64,000 nt of DNA, from NCBI RefSeq assembly GCF_008040105.1, contig NZ_VRMG01000008.1, forward strand, positions 124,001-188,000, written 5' to 3'. This document shows, piece by piece, positions 27,601-35,597 of the stretch (the stretch's first letter is position 1; each line of letters opens with the position of its first letter). Below the pieces are notes generated by a model. It made no database searches. It saw only the letters and a program-made list of their open reading frames with translations, and was not told the origin of the DNA. The position numbers and the translations under genes are program-made. This DNA is from Lacisediminihabitans profunda. GTDB lineage: Bacteria > Actinomycetota > Actinomycetes > Actinomycetales > Microbacteriaceae.

Positions 27601-28249
27601 AGTCGTAATGGTCATACGCTGTTGCAACCAGTCCGCGAACCTCGACTTGCGCGACCGAGCCGTTGCCGGCATCCGCACCGACGCGAGTCATTGCAACGTC
27701 GCGTTCCATCAGATCGAGGATCTCTGCAACGGCGTTGTGGTGCGCTTGCACGATGAGGGATTGCGTGCCCCCGTCCGCAACGGCCCACAAGGTGCTCACG
27801 CTCTTCGGGACAGAGAAGGTGAGATCGAACCCGGCAACAGCGCGCCGCCTCGTGCGGGCTCGCTCCTCGTTCTCGATGGCGGTGATGGCTTCCGCCCGCT
27901 GCGCAACATTCAACTCCGCGGGCAGGTTTCTGATGCGGGCCTCGATTCGCTCGGCCGCTGTCTTGAAAGTCGGCCACGCTTTCCCCAACGGCTCGCCCGT
28001 CACCGGGTCGCACCCCAAGCCGAGGAGAAGCTGAAGCTGCGACTCAGTCACCTCGGCACCCGGCACCAATTCCCCATGACGGAGTCCGGCAATGCCGGAC
28101 CCGAGCCAGAAACCGGGTGGCGTCCCCTTCTCTTGGTAGTACCGCGTCAGAGCAGTCGTGAGACTACGGTTTCCGTCGCCTGCGGCGACAGTTTTCAGAA
28201 GGTAGCGGTATCCGTCACCCGCGGACATGACACGCATTGACACCGTCAC
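24698..28249 (-). CDS. MobF-family conjugative relaxase (TrwC/TraI-like) with helicase domain
   Basis: An 1183-residue protein. The N-terminal relaxase domain has an early Tyr (GDGYRYLLKT) and the three-His HUH motif DPQLHTHVVI (about residue 225). The helicase half has Walker A VGPAGTGKTTTLH (about 558), Walker B VIIDEASLAG (about 625), GDWAQLSAVE, and late motifs AYAVTAHRAQGSTVD and YVSMTRGRD, as in TraI/RecD2-type SF1 helicases. It would nick oriT, bind the 5' end covalently and unwind the transferred strand. The start is GTG 28249 behind GAGGTGATCGC. Two hairpins lie within 71 bases upstream. It probably works with the VirD4 and T4SS genes at the right of the window. Confidence 0.92.
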   Translation of the reverse strand: MTVSMRVMSAGDGYRYLLKTVAAGDGNRSLTTALTRYYQEKGTPPGFWLGSGIAGLRHGELVPGAEVTESQLQLLLGLGCDPVTGEPLGKAWPTFKTAAERIEARIRNLPAELNVAQRAEAITAIENEERARTRRRAVAGFDLTFSVPKSVSTLWAVADGGTQSLIVQAHHNAVAEILDLMERDVAMTRVGADAGNGSVAQVEVRGLVATAYDHYDSRASDPQLHTHVVIANKVQGAHDGKWRTLDGRPMHAAVVALSEHYNAILADHLARDLGIGWESRERGERRNPAFEIIGVRDDLIGAFSSRSRNIEVAADTLIADYVEKHGRQPSARTILRLRAEATLSTRPEKTIHSLADLTDEWRSRANTILGEDSTTWATNLLARSSQPALLRADDVPLDVAEQIGSTVVEVVGSKRSTWRRWNLHAEASRQLMGVRFVSTVDREAVLGLIVDAAEHGSLRLTPPELASSPAEFRRGDGSSTFRPKHGALFSSAELLAAEDRLLALAHRTNAPTLDLESVERETSRTDARGISLSEDQLAAVAHVAVSGRTVDVLVGPAGTGKTTTLHALRKAWESEHGRGSVIGLAPSAAAAQVLADELDIATENTAKWVHAHQHNGWTFEAEQLVIIDEASLAGTFTLDTIASHAASVGAKLLLVGDWAQLSAVETGGAFAMVARDMEPAAELLDVRRFRNEWEKNASLQLRLGDTTIIDTYLQRRRIAEGPLDGMLDAAYTAWQQDLAAGKASVMIAETNETVTALNERARLDRIITGQVKAAGAITLHDETEASSGDLVITRKNDRTLTTGTGWVKNGDRWTITATHNDGSITVRRPGRRTGASIRLPATYVAENVELAYAVTAHRAQGSTVDTAHAIVHSTQMTRETFYVSMTRGRDANAAYVATDQTQLEEHQLLPDSDVTATTILAAVLNHEGAEKSAHETITIEQNTWAGIGQLAAEYETIAQTAQYERWVSLLEHTILTPGQVDQIIESESFGPLMAELRRAEATQRNVDLLLPRLIAARGLDDADDLGAVIRQRIQHATANQTGSTRRRGSSPLIVGLIPEATGQMTIEMRAALNERKALIEKRAMTIAETDTTAGVPWTVTLGPAPAGEKQRQQWLRQVRVIAAYRDRYQITDPKPLGGEPSPQSRLDHARAQAAIRTAQRIAKDGPAAHEPSRSATERTSPSL

Positions 28250-28454
28250 GCGATCACCTCAGATTCGTGTCGTTCGACCTGAACGAAGGTGCGTCTCCGG
28301 TCTCCCGAAATGGGAGCCGGGCCTGGACTGCAAGAGGTGTGTTCCGATCTGAGCGAGATCTGATGGAGATGGAGACAGGCTGCTATAGAACGGGAGCGGA
28401 GGAGAGTCGATGGCCGGAGACCCGACGATGTTCGCCGTACATTGAAGAACGCGA
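28250..28454. other. Gene-free region upstream of relaxase with inverted repeats (candidate oriT)
   Basis: Two hairpins are visible: TCGTTC-GACCT-GAACGA (28270-28286), and CCGG-t-CTCCC / GGGAG-CCGG with a GAAAT loop (28297-28320). No coding frame with a ribosome site covers them. Hairpins just upstream of a MobF relaxase gene are a usual setting for oriT, but no nic site can be named from sequence alone. Confidence 0.35.
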
Positions 28455-28488
28455 AAGAGGGATGCCACTATGTGGTGGCATCCCTCTT
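28455..28488 (-). terminator. Strong 14-bp hairpin after dprA
   Basis: AAGAGGGATGCCAC and GTGGCATCCCTCTT form a perfect 14-bp stem with a six-base loop, starting 18 bases beyond the dprA stop. Only a short T run follows, so it may be a terminator or an RNA-stabilising hairpin between dprA and the relaxase gene. Confidence 0.65.
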
Positions 28489-28505
28489 CGGTGGTGGACC
28501 TGGTC

Positions 28506-29435
28506 CTATGCGGTGATGATGAGTTGGTCGATCTCGTCCGCGTTCGTGACAAGTTCTGCGACGTGTTCGCGGATGAGACGATGACAGCCAGCGCTGGCTG
28601 CGCTGGTCACCGGGCCGGGAACCGCGCCGACAGGTCGGCCGAGGCCGTGGGCGTGGCCCGCAGTGTTCAGCGATCCCGAGCGGTACCCGGCCTCAATGAC
28701 GACGGTTACGGCGCTGACGGCGGCGACCAGTCTGTTGCGTTGCAGAAACCTCCACTTCGTGGGTGAGGCTCCCGGTGGCAACTCCGACACGATCAGCCCG
28801 GACTCCGCGATACGTTGCAGGAGTGCGTCGTTCCCAGCGGGGTAGAAGCGGTCCACTCCCCCGGCAAGAATTGCGACAGCGTGCCCACCAGCGGCGAGTG
28901 TTGCACGGTGTGCGATTGCGTCAATGCCATAGGCAGCACCCGACACGATGGTGCGCCCGCGCTCGCTGAGAGCCGCCGCAATCTCCATCGTCACGTGCTC
29001 CCCATAGTCGGTGGCTGCGCGTGACCCGACGATCGCAACACGGTTCGTCAGCGGCCCCGCGAGCAATTCAGCACGACCCCTCGTCCAAAGCGCGATGGGT
29101 TGATGCACGCCCAGATCGGAGAGCGCTCCCGGCCACTCGGGATCGCCGGGGATCAACACACTCGCCCCGATCGTTTCCGTTGCCTGGTGGGCGCGCTCGA
29201 GTTCAACATCGTTCACGCGTGGTGTGACACGCTGCCGGAACACAGCGATCATGTCGGCATCATTGGAACTGCCTTCCTCCAAGCCGAGCGCAATGCGTGC
29301 GGTCGTGGTCGGGCCGTATTGGGCAATCAGGGTTCCGACTATCGTCTCGCCAGGCTCGCTGAACAGCGCCAAGGCGATCCGGGACAGGCGGGCGTCGCGG
29401 CCTTGCTCGACCGTCCGCATGAGTGCGGTAGTCAT
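28506..29435 (-). CDS. dprA: DprA/Smf-family DNA-processing protein
   Basis: A 309-residue Rossmann-fold protein with NRVAIVGSRAATDYG, TIVSGAAYGIDAIAHRATL and ILAGGVDRFYPAGN, the DprA/Smf motifs, followed by SGLIVSELPPG and KWRFLQRNR. DprA binds single-stranded DNA and loads RecA; on conjugative elements it may protect the incoming strand. ATG 29435 has AAGGAG upstream; an in-frame extension running back into the parB-like gene is rejected. It sits between the ParB-like gene and the relaxase in one minus-strand run. It lacks a clear C-terminal winged-helix domain, as is common in element-borne copies. Confidence 0.85.
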   Translation of the reverse strand: MTTALMRTVEQGRDARLSRIALALFSEPGETIVGTLIAQYGPTTTARIALGLEEGSSNDADMIAVFRQRVTPRVNDVELERAHQATETIGASVLIPGDPEWPGALSDLGVHQPIALWTRGRAELLAGPLTNRVAIVGSRAATDYGEHVTMEIAAALSERGRTIVSGAAYGIDAIAHRATLAAGGHAVAILAGGVDRFYPAGNDALLQRIAESGLIVSELPPGASPTKWRFLQRNRLVAAVSAVTVVIEAGYRSGSLNTAGHAHGLGRPVGAVPGPVTSAASAGCHRLIREHVAELVTNADEIDQLIITA

Positions 29436-29496
29436 GGTCTGGGTTCTCCTTTCCGGGTCAGGGGTGCCGCTCTTCGCGGGGCGGCACCCGGTTCCC

Positions 29497-31017
29497 TTAT
29501 TCGTCGCCGAACTCCGACGGGGTTTCCTCGACCTGCTCCGGCCCGTCGCCAGCCTGAACCTCCTCTGGCTCGGTCTCACGAGTGGCACTTTCGTCTGCCT
29601 CTCCCTCAACTCCGGATTCTCCTTCTGCGGGCGTCTGGGCTGGCTCCTCGTCGGCATCGACAGCGATGGGCGTGATGCCGAGAACGAGGTTTTCTACCTC
29701 AGATAAGGTGTAGCCCCACCCTTGAAGGGTTGTGAAGTAGAACACATCGTCGGCGTCGGGGCTGCGCCACGTGCTCTTGCTCGTATTACCCTCCATCGCC
29801 GCAACCGCGACCGCCAACAGAACCGTTGTAGTCTTGGCGGGGTTGTGCTCGATCAGGGTTACCAGCGGGTTGGTGGTGCCCCACTTGTACTCGTAGCCGA
29901 ACAGTTCCAGCGCCAACCCGTGGTGATCATCCAGCGCGGAACGCACCTGCCCGGTGTTCTCCACAAGTACCCTCGCGGCGAACGAGAGGGCGTTCTTCGG
30001 CAGTGTGCGGCGGGAAAGAAACGACGCGAGCCATTCCCTCCGGACAACCTCCGCGCTGCCCCACGCCTTGTTGTTGGCGATCAGGGTGCGGCGCTCGGCC
30101 TTCTCCGCGTCCGTCCACTTCCCGACCGGCGCTCCGGACGCTGAGGGCTTGCGCAGTCCGTGGGTTTTGAAGTCGGTGACGAAGTGGCCGAACTCGACGC
30201 CCCGCCACGACTCCCGCACCGCGACCGCATGGCCGGGGCGCCCCTCGTAGCTGTCGTCACCGTCGATAGTCAGCAGTTTCCCGTCAGCGTCCTGCAAGTC
30301 CTCGACGGCTGCGACGGTTTTGTCGTCCCAGCTGGGCCAGTCGATCACCCGGATTCCCCGCTTGTCGAATCCCTCGATCAGGCTTGCAATCTGCCGCTCG
30401 GTGTCACGCTGGTCGCGCAGCCTCTGGGCGTAGTGGGCGAACCCGTCCGGATTCTTCCGCGCCGTCTCCTGCAAAGCCTTCACGAGTTTCGGGTCGTCCT
30501 CGAACTCAATCAGCACGAGCGCCTGATCCAGCGTCAACTGATGCTCGGCCACCGCGTTTGTCGCGACCTCGCTGTCGACCACAGCAAGACCGGCCTTGAC
30601 CCGCTTCGGCTTCTCGCTCAACTCCCTGGCGATTGCCGTCACGGACAGACCATCCAACTCCAACTGCTTCCACGCCGCCGCACGCTCCCCATCGGTCAGT
30701 TCGGCGCGCTGGTCGTTGGCGATCAACTGGCGGATGATGCGGATCGCCTCCGTGTCAGAGGCCGGGACGATGTAGGCGGGAACCTCGAACCGTTCCGCCT
30801 CAATCGCTCCGAGGATGCGGCGCTGGCCCTCCTCGACCGTCACCCGCCCCTCCTCACCCGGGTGGCCGATCACCGGGACGATGACGCCGTGACGTTTGAT
30901 GCTGGCAACGAATTCGCGGGTCAGGTTCACGTCCGTGCGGACGTTCGCCTTGATCACGACCTCGCGGGGGTCGACGTACTGGACGCGGATGCTGGTCCCG
31001 GTTTCTGTGTTGCTCAT
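29497..31017 (-). CDS. ParB/RepB-family nuclease-domain protein
   Basis: A 506-residue protein. The N-terminal ParB domain contains IKANVRTDVNL, IKRHGVIVPVI, and VTVEEGQRRILGAIEAE (the ExxRR box), followed by a helix-turn-helix region (LSVTAIARELSEKPKRVKAG). A long middle region has no motif I know, and the C-terminus is acidic and Glu-rich (residues about 455-506). ParB proteins bind parS-like sites and use CTP; no ParA ATPase is encoded nearby, so it may instead regulate transfer or stability. It opens the minus-strand relaxase operon, with GGGAGC before ATG 31017. Confidence 0.8.
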   Translation of the reverse strand: MSNTETGTSIRVQYVDPREVVIKANVRTDVNLTREFVASIKRHGVIVPVIGHPGEEGRVTVEEGQRRILGAIEAERFEVPAYIVPASDTEAIRIIRQLIANDQRAELTDGERAAAWKQLELDGLSVTAIARELSEKPKRVKAGLAVVDSEVATNAVAEHQLTLDQALVLIEFEDDPKLVKALQETARKNPDGFAHYAQRLRDQRDTERQIASLIEGFDKRGIRVIDWPSWDDKTVAAVEDLQDADGKLLTIDGDDSYEGRPGHAVAVRESWRGVEFGHFVTDFKTHGLRKPSASGAPVGKWTDAEKAERRTLIANNKAWGSAEVVRREWLASFLSRRTLPKNALSFAARVLVENTGQVRSALDDHHGLALELFGYEYKWGTTNPLVTLIEHNPAKTTTVLLAVAVAAMEGNTSKSTWRSPDADDVFYFTTLQGWGYTLSEVENLVLGITPIAVDADEEPAQTPAEGESGVEGEADESATRETEPEEVQAGDGPEQVEETPSEFGDE

Positions 31018-31526
31018 TTCGTGTTGCTCCCTCTGATTTCAGACGGAGGCTCCCGGGAACGTGGGGGTCACGTCCCTCTCAGAACCTCAGTGCCTTTCGG
31101 CACCTGCCGAAATTCGGGATCACGAGGGAATGGTCAAGCCCGAAGAACGAAAATCTTCGACTTAAAAGCGAAGCGGTTTGGTCGAAAAATTTCGTGTGGC
31201 TTGACCAGGAAGGAATGATCCCGAACAATCACCAGCCGAAAAGAACCCTGGTGCCCTTTGTAATTGCCGCGCACAAGAACGTCGATTCCAAAGCCCTCGC
31301 GAGACGGATACGAGCCGCGGGTTACGCTTGGCATGGATAAAACCCTGCGAGTCACCTGCGTCGACGACGTACCTGGACACTCCCTTCGTCCCTACCTGCA
31401 GCTTGTGGCCAGCGTGGGCATAGTGACCGCGCTCCTCCGGAAGTCAGAGAGTCATCGGTTACTCCAATCTGATCGACCCGCCGGCGAACCTGCCCCCTGC
31501 GTCGGACCAGAGTCGCGATCATGGGG
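31018..31526. other. Inverted-repeat-rich intergenic region at left edge of cargo
   Basis: This 509-base stretch separates the parB-like gene from manA. It contains TTTCGG-CACCTG-CCGAAA (31095-31112), GGTCAAGCC / GGCTTGACC arms 57 bases apart (31132-31140 and 31198-31206), and between them CGAAGA-N7-TCTTCG (31141-31159). It looks locally more AT-rich than its flanks. A weak 66-codon reverse frame (31334 to 31134) crosses it without a ribosome site. It may hold the operon promoter, a ParB-binding site or a cargo junction. Confidence 0.5.
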
Positions 31527-32687
31527 TTACCCGTTCTGTCCCCCGGGGTCGTTGTTGTTGCGCTCTACTCCCGTTGATGCGATGACGGCTCGATCGCCGC
31601 GTACGGTGAATGGCCCGTCCGCGTTAGTCATCAATGCGCACTGCCCCTTGAGCAAAGTGATCGTTTGTTTCGCTGTCCCGATCGAGACTCCGGCCGAGAG
31701 CGCGAGAACCAATTGGGGTCCTCGCGACTCGCTGAAACTAACTCCACCCAGGTGGGACATGAGTTGGAACTCTTCCACTTTTGGCGCAAAGATCACTGAC
31801 GTTCCCCGGCCTCTCAATATCTCGGCCGGGTGGGTTATGAGGTTAGCTAGGACTTCGGGGACGTCCACGGCCTTCGACGTGAGGCCAGCACGGAAGACAT
31901 TGTCGGAGCTGGCCATGATCTCGACTGCGAGACCCGAGAGATATGCGTGCGGAACTCCCGAGTCAACGAAAACTGCCTCGCCGTCACGAAGGTGCACTCG
32001 CGTGAGGAGAAGAGACACAAGCGCCCCTGCATCCCCCGGATACTGAGCGATCAGTTGTCTGAATGTGTCGAACGCCTCGTGCTCAGCCACTCTTCCGGCC
32101 ATCCGACCCGCAATGGTCTCCACATCGTGGGCATTCACTCGCGCAAGCGAGGCGAATGCGGCACGAAGGCCCGCGTCCGGATCGGTGTTCCTGAGAGCGA
32201 CCTCGGCCGATGCCAGCAACGGCTCGTCCAGTCTCGCCAGCAGTTCGCGAGCCTCCTGTAAAGGCCGCAGCCCGACCAGCCCATCAAACTCCCCGATTGC
32301 GAGGACCATTTCCGGCTTGTGGTACGGGTCGACGAACGTAGAAGCAGACTGCGCCCGATCACCGTTGTTGCGGAAGCGTTGCCGCGCTCGTACCCCGTTG
32401 GGATGCACCTGTATGGAGACGGCGCGACCAGGTGCGAGAAGTTTCATCAGGAACGGTAGCCTGTCGCCAAATCGCCTTCTGTGATTCGGGCCGAGAACCT
32501 CCTGCGGGCTACCCGCTATCGCCTCGCCGAGTCTCGTGCCATCGGGCAGTGTGGAGGGGCCGGCGGGGTGTGCGCCGTACCACACCTCCGCCAGCGGAAC
32601 CGATTGATCTCCCTCAGCGAGGAATTCCTGGATCGCATGGTGAGAACCCCAGTCGTATCGCTTCTGAAATCCGGTGACTATCTGCAT
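31527..32687 (-). CDS. manA: Mannose-6-phosphate isomerase, class I
   Basis: A 386-residue cupin-type phosphomannose isomerase. It starts MQIVTGFQKRYDWGSH and has the zinc-site segments FLMKLLAPGRAVSIQVHPN, YHKPEMVLAI and VFVDSGVPHAYLSG, with the active-site Arg region AEIMASSDN-like (EIMASSDNVFRAGLT). It interconverts mannose-6-phosphate and fructose-6-phosphate with zinc. ATG 32687 is preferred to TTG 32690. It is the last gene of the eight-gene Amadori-type operon and would feed the released hexose phosphate into glycolysis, or indicates a mannose-configured substrate. Confidence 0.85.
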   Translation of the reverse strand: MQIVTGFQKRYDWGSHHAIQEFLAEGDQSVPLAEVWYGAHPAGPSTLPDGTRLGEAIAGSPQEVLGPNHRRRFGDRLPFLMKLLAPGRAVSIQVHPNGVRARQRFRNNGDRAQSASTFVDPYHKPEMVLAIGEFDGLVGLRPLQEARELLARLDEPLLASAEVALRNTDPDAGLRAAFASLARVNAHDVETIAGRMAGRVAEHEAFDTFRQLIAQYPGDAGALVSLLLTRVHLRDGEAVFVDSGVPHAYLSGLAVEIMASSDNVFRAGLTSKAVDVPEVLANLITHPAEILRGRGTSVIFAPKVEEFQLMSHLGGVSFSESRGPQLVLALSAGVSIGTAKQTITLLKGQCALMTNADGPFTVRGDRAVIASTGVERNNNDPGGQNG

Positions 32688-32727
32688 CAATCGCGCCTAC
32701 GCGCCAGCGTGTCGATACTGCGCGGCT

Positions 32728-33495
32728 TCACGCGGGGAAATTGGATTGTGCGCTATATCCGAAATCGGCTACAAGCGGATGTCCATTGATCGTTGCGGTG
32801 ACAGGAGAAATGAGCAAAGTCAGATACCGGGCAATGTCCTCCGGCGAGTGCACTGGGTAGTCCACGTTTGCATAGCCCCCCTCGACGATGCCGAGCGCAG
32901 CTCTCGACTGGGGCGTGTCGACGACGCTAGGGCAAACGCAGTTCACGCGGATGTTGTCGGGGCGAAGGTCTACAGCCAACCCTTTGGTGAGCATCAGGAC
33001 TGCTCCCTTAGTAGCCTCGTACGCCGTATTGAGTGGGGCAGCAAATAGTGCCGAGTCGGACGCGACGATCGAAATTGCTGCCGCCCGCGAGCTCGCGCGA
33101 AGACTGGGCAGCGCGAATTTGACTGGAAGCCATTGACCGCGGACGTTCACTCCGAATTCTCGGTCCCACGCAGCTGCGCCGATTTCGTCGACTCCTTTCC
33201 CGAACAGCGTCGAAATACCAGCGCAGAGTACGAGATAGTCGATACCGCCAAACGTGGCTGCCGCTTCGGCAATGGCCTCCCCGGTCGAATTCTCATCGCT
33301 AAGGTCAACCCGGATCGCCGCCGCTTGACCTCCCTCGGTCGAGATCTCGCGAGCGTTCTGTTCCGCAGCTTCCAAATCGATGTCAAGTAGAACGACTTTG
33401 ACACCTTCGGCGGCGAGATATTTCGCCGTCGCTCTTCCGATACCTGATCCGGCACCTGTTACCACCGCAATGCCTTCGGCGAGTTGTAGATCCAT
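32728..33495 (-). CDS. Short-chain dehydrogenase/reductase
   Basis: A 255-residue SDR with the NAD(P)-binding TGAGSGIG near the N-terminus, Asp in VVLLDIDLE suggesting NAD preference, LVLCAG, the Ser region SIVASDS, and AYEATKGA carrying the Tyr-x3-Lys pair. ATG 33495 has AAGGAAG upstream. It lies 40 bases before manA and 320 bases after the permease gene, in the same direction. It probably oxidises or reduces a sugar or sugar-acid intermediate; the substrate is unknown. Confidence 0.75.
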   Translation of the reverse strand: MDLQLAEGIAVVTGAGSGIGRATAKYLAAEGVKVVLLDIDLEAAEQNAREISTEGGQAAAIRVDLSDENSTGEAIAEAAATFGGIDYLVLCAGISTLFGKGVDEIGAAAWDREFGVNVRGQWLPVKFALPSLRASSRAAAISIVASDSALFAAPLNTAYEATKGAVLMLTKGLAVDLRPDNIRVNCVCPSVVDTPQSRAALGIVEGGYANVDYPVHSPEDIARYLTLLISPVTATINGHPLVADFGYSAQSNFPA

Positions 33496-33815
33496 GTGTT
33501 CTTCCTTTTCTGTTGGCTCATCTAAAACGAACGTGGAGTTCTGTCCGCTCGAGCAGTGTTGGTCCAATCGAGGACATTCGAGATCGCGACGTTACCGGGA
33601 AGCTCCATGCACACCGGTGTCCCGTGTACGCAGTTTGCGCTTGCGCTTTTTGTTGTCACTCCGCTTCGGACGAGGACGTCGCCCGGGTTGCCAACATCAG
33701 CCCGGTCTGGATCGTCTCGCTCGTGCTCGGTCGCCGAGCGTTCCGAAGATCGTGAGATCGACTTCGTCGTGGCGCAGTGATGATGGCTGCGTTCATGGCT
33801 GACTCCGTGTTCTGC
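33496..33815. other. Intergenic region with possible LacI-type HTH relic
   Basis: This 320-base gap lies inside the otherwise tight minus-strand operon. On the plus strand at about 33667-33756 a short open stretch reads DEDVARVANISP then VSLVLGRR, similar to a LacI-family helix-turn-helix but with one extra residue between the helices and a stop soon after. No start site or full gene is present. It could be a decayed regulator or coincidence. Confidence 0.3.
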
Positions 33816-34637
33816 TTATTCGCGGACGGCACCCATGCCCAGCCCCGAAAGAAGGTGGCGTTGAGCGAAGGCGATGAGGAGGAGGATCGGTATTAGTGAG
33901 ATGACGCTGGTGGCGGCGATGGAACTCCACAGGACCTGTTTGTCCGTTTGGAATCCGGCTATGGTGACTGGAATCGTCACTACCTGGTTGCCTGCGAGAA
34001 CAAGCACGAATAGGAACTCGTTCCAAATCAGCACGAATGTCACGACTGCACTTGCCGCAAGCCCCGGTCGGGCTACTGGCAAGATGACTTGCCACAGAAT
34101 TCTTAGGAAGCCTGCGCCGTCAATGCGCGCCGCTTCGTCCAACGATTGCGGAATGCCGCCGAAGATGCGGTACATGATCAAAGCCGAAAGCGGGACTTGA
34201 AAGGCGACCAGGGCGAGCACGAGGCCCGCCATCGTGTCCAGCAGATTGAGCTGCCGGTAGATGTAGAAGGTCGGCACGACGATCGCGAAAGTTGGGACGA
34301 GACGGCTCAGCGCGAACATGAATGTCAGGCCAGTCGCACCCGGCACCTTGTACCGCGACAATGCGTAGCCACCCATCGCGCCGAACAGTACGCATAGCGC
34401 CGTCGCGATAACGGCGAGTTGCACGCTGTTTGCCAACGACGCAAGGAAGCTCGGGTCGGCGAACAGCTTCCCGTAGGTGCCGAACTGGGGAACAAAAATC
34501 CAGTTGGTTGGTGATTGGTATGCGCTGCTGTCGCTTTGCAACGACACGACGATCAGCCAGGCGACCGGATAGATGCTGACCACAATGAGCGCGATCGCGA
34601 TAATGAAATTGCCTACGTGCGCGAGTCCCTTAACCAA
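33816..34637 (-). CDS. Sugar ABC transporter permease (MalG type)
   Basis: A 273-residue membrane protein with six predicted helices. The permease EAA loop reads SLDEAARIDGAGFLRILWQV, which docks on the ATPase. The N-terminal helix (FIIAIALIVVSIYPVAWLIV) and the segment GYALSRYKVPG fit the MalG/CUT1 class. I chose TTG 34637, which overlaps the preceding stop and follows GAGGAA; the longer open frame upstream is a shadow of the other permease gene. Together with the MalF-type permease and the binding protein it forms a sugar importer. Confidence 0.85.
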   Translation of the reverse strand: MVKGLAHVGNFIIAIALIVVSIYPVAWLIVVSLQSDSSAYQSPTNWIFVPQFGTYGKLFADPSFLASLANSVQLAVIATALCVLFGAMGGYALSRYKVPGATGLTFMFALSRLVPTFAIVVPTFYIYRQLNLLDTMAGLVLALVAFQVPLSALIMYRIFGGIPQSLDEAARIDGAGFLRILWQVILPVARPGLAASAVVTFVLIWNEFLFVLVLAGNQVVTIPVTIAGFQTDKQVLWSSIAATSVISLIPILLLIAFAQRHLLSGLGMGAVRE

Positions 34638-35586
34638 GGCCGGAGTTCCTCTCGCGCGAACGGCTACGGCTACGCATGATCGAAAATGCAATGAGCGCGA
34701 GCGCCGCAAGGAACACCACGATGACAGTGACGGCAGCGGAGGTCTGCCCGATTTGGAACTGTCTGAATCCGAATTGGTAGAGGTACAGGTTGATGACCGA
34801 GGTGAGCCGTCCAGGGCCACCGCCGGTGAGTACGTAGACCTCATCGAACAGCTGGATTGCGTCCATGGCTCGAAGCACGAGCACAGCGCCGAGGATCGGG
34901 AGCAGGTCTGGTAGGACGATGTGAACAAAGCGCTGCCAGGCGTTGGCCCCGTCCACCATGGAGGCTTCGAGCGGATCGGGTGACATTCCGGCGAGACCGG
35001 CAAGACATAGCAGTGCGACGAAGGGCGTGGTGTGCCAAACCTCGAGAGCCACGACCGCCCAGCGCACTGTTGCGGGATCGGTAAGCCACGCGTGCGCCGG
35101 TAGCCCGACCAGACTGAGGTAGTAGTTCAGCTGTCCGAACTGAGCGCTGTAAAACATGCGGAAGAAGTTGCCGATTACGACTGGAACGAGCAGGTATGGC
35201 AGCAAGGTCACGGCACGCATTCCCCTCGCATAGCGTCGTGGTCGGTTCAACCACAGCGCGATTCCCACACCGAGCACCATCTCGATGACGACCGCGGGGA
35301 TGATGATCCAGCAGGTCGTTGACACTGCTGAGCTGAAGTCGGTGGATGTCAGGACGCTTGCGTAGTTATTCAGTCCGACGTTGTGAACCGGAGCCCCAAC
35401 CGCGTTCGACAGATTGGTGTCAGTGAAGCTGAGATAGAGCGCGACAAGCATGGGGACAACGCGGAGGCCGAGCACAAGAATTGCGGCTGGCAGCAAGAGG
35501 AGGAGAGGCGCAACAAGTGCTCGAGCGGGGCCACGCCGCGCGCGGCGTGGCCCCGGAGTGCTTGTGACGAGGAGAGAGTTCGTCAA
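34630..35586 (-). CDS. Sugar ABC transporter permease (MalF type)
   Basis: A 318-residue inner-membrane protein with six predicted helices, an Arg-rich N-terminus (GPRRARRGPARALV), and the EAA loop PLEASMVDGANAWQRFVHIV. TNLSNAVGAPVHNVGLNNY is typical of the MalF/UgpA periplasm-facing entry segment. The start is TTG 35586 with AGGAA nine bases upstream. It overlaps the next permease start by eight bases. No cognate ATPase gene is in the operon, so a shared MsiK/MsmX-type ATPase encoded elsewhere must energise it. Confidence 0.85.
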   Translation of the reverse strand: MTNSLLVTSTPGPRRARRGPARALVAPLLLLLPAAILVLGLRVVPMLVALYLSFTDTNLSNAVGAPVHNVGLNNYASVLTSTDFSSAVSTTCWIIIPAVVIEMVLGVGIALWLNRPRRYARGMRAVTLLPYLLVPVVIGNFFRMFYSAQFGQLNYYLSLVGLPAHAWLTDPATVRWAVVALEVWHTTPFVALLCLAGLAGMSPDPLEASMVDGANAWQRFVHIVLPDLLPILGAVLVLRAMDAIQLFDEVYVLTGGGPGRLTSVINLYLYQFGFRQFQIGQTSAAVTVIVVFLAALALIAFSIMRSRSRSRERNSGLG

Positions 35587-35597
35587 GAGCTGTGTTC

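Noticed and set aside
31134-31334. 66-codon minus-strand frame upstream of the ParB-like gene
   Set aside because: No ribosome site, no recognisable product, and the frame runs across inverted repeats that look regulatory.
33816-35003. Longer version (395 aa) of the MalG-type permease
   Set aside because: The extra N-terminus is low-complexity Ser/Pro/Cys sequence overlapping the MalF-type gene in another frame; the TTG at 34637 with a ribosome site fits the family length.
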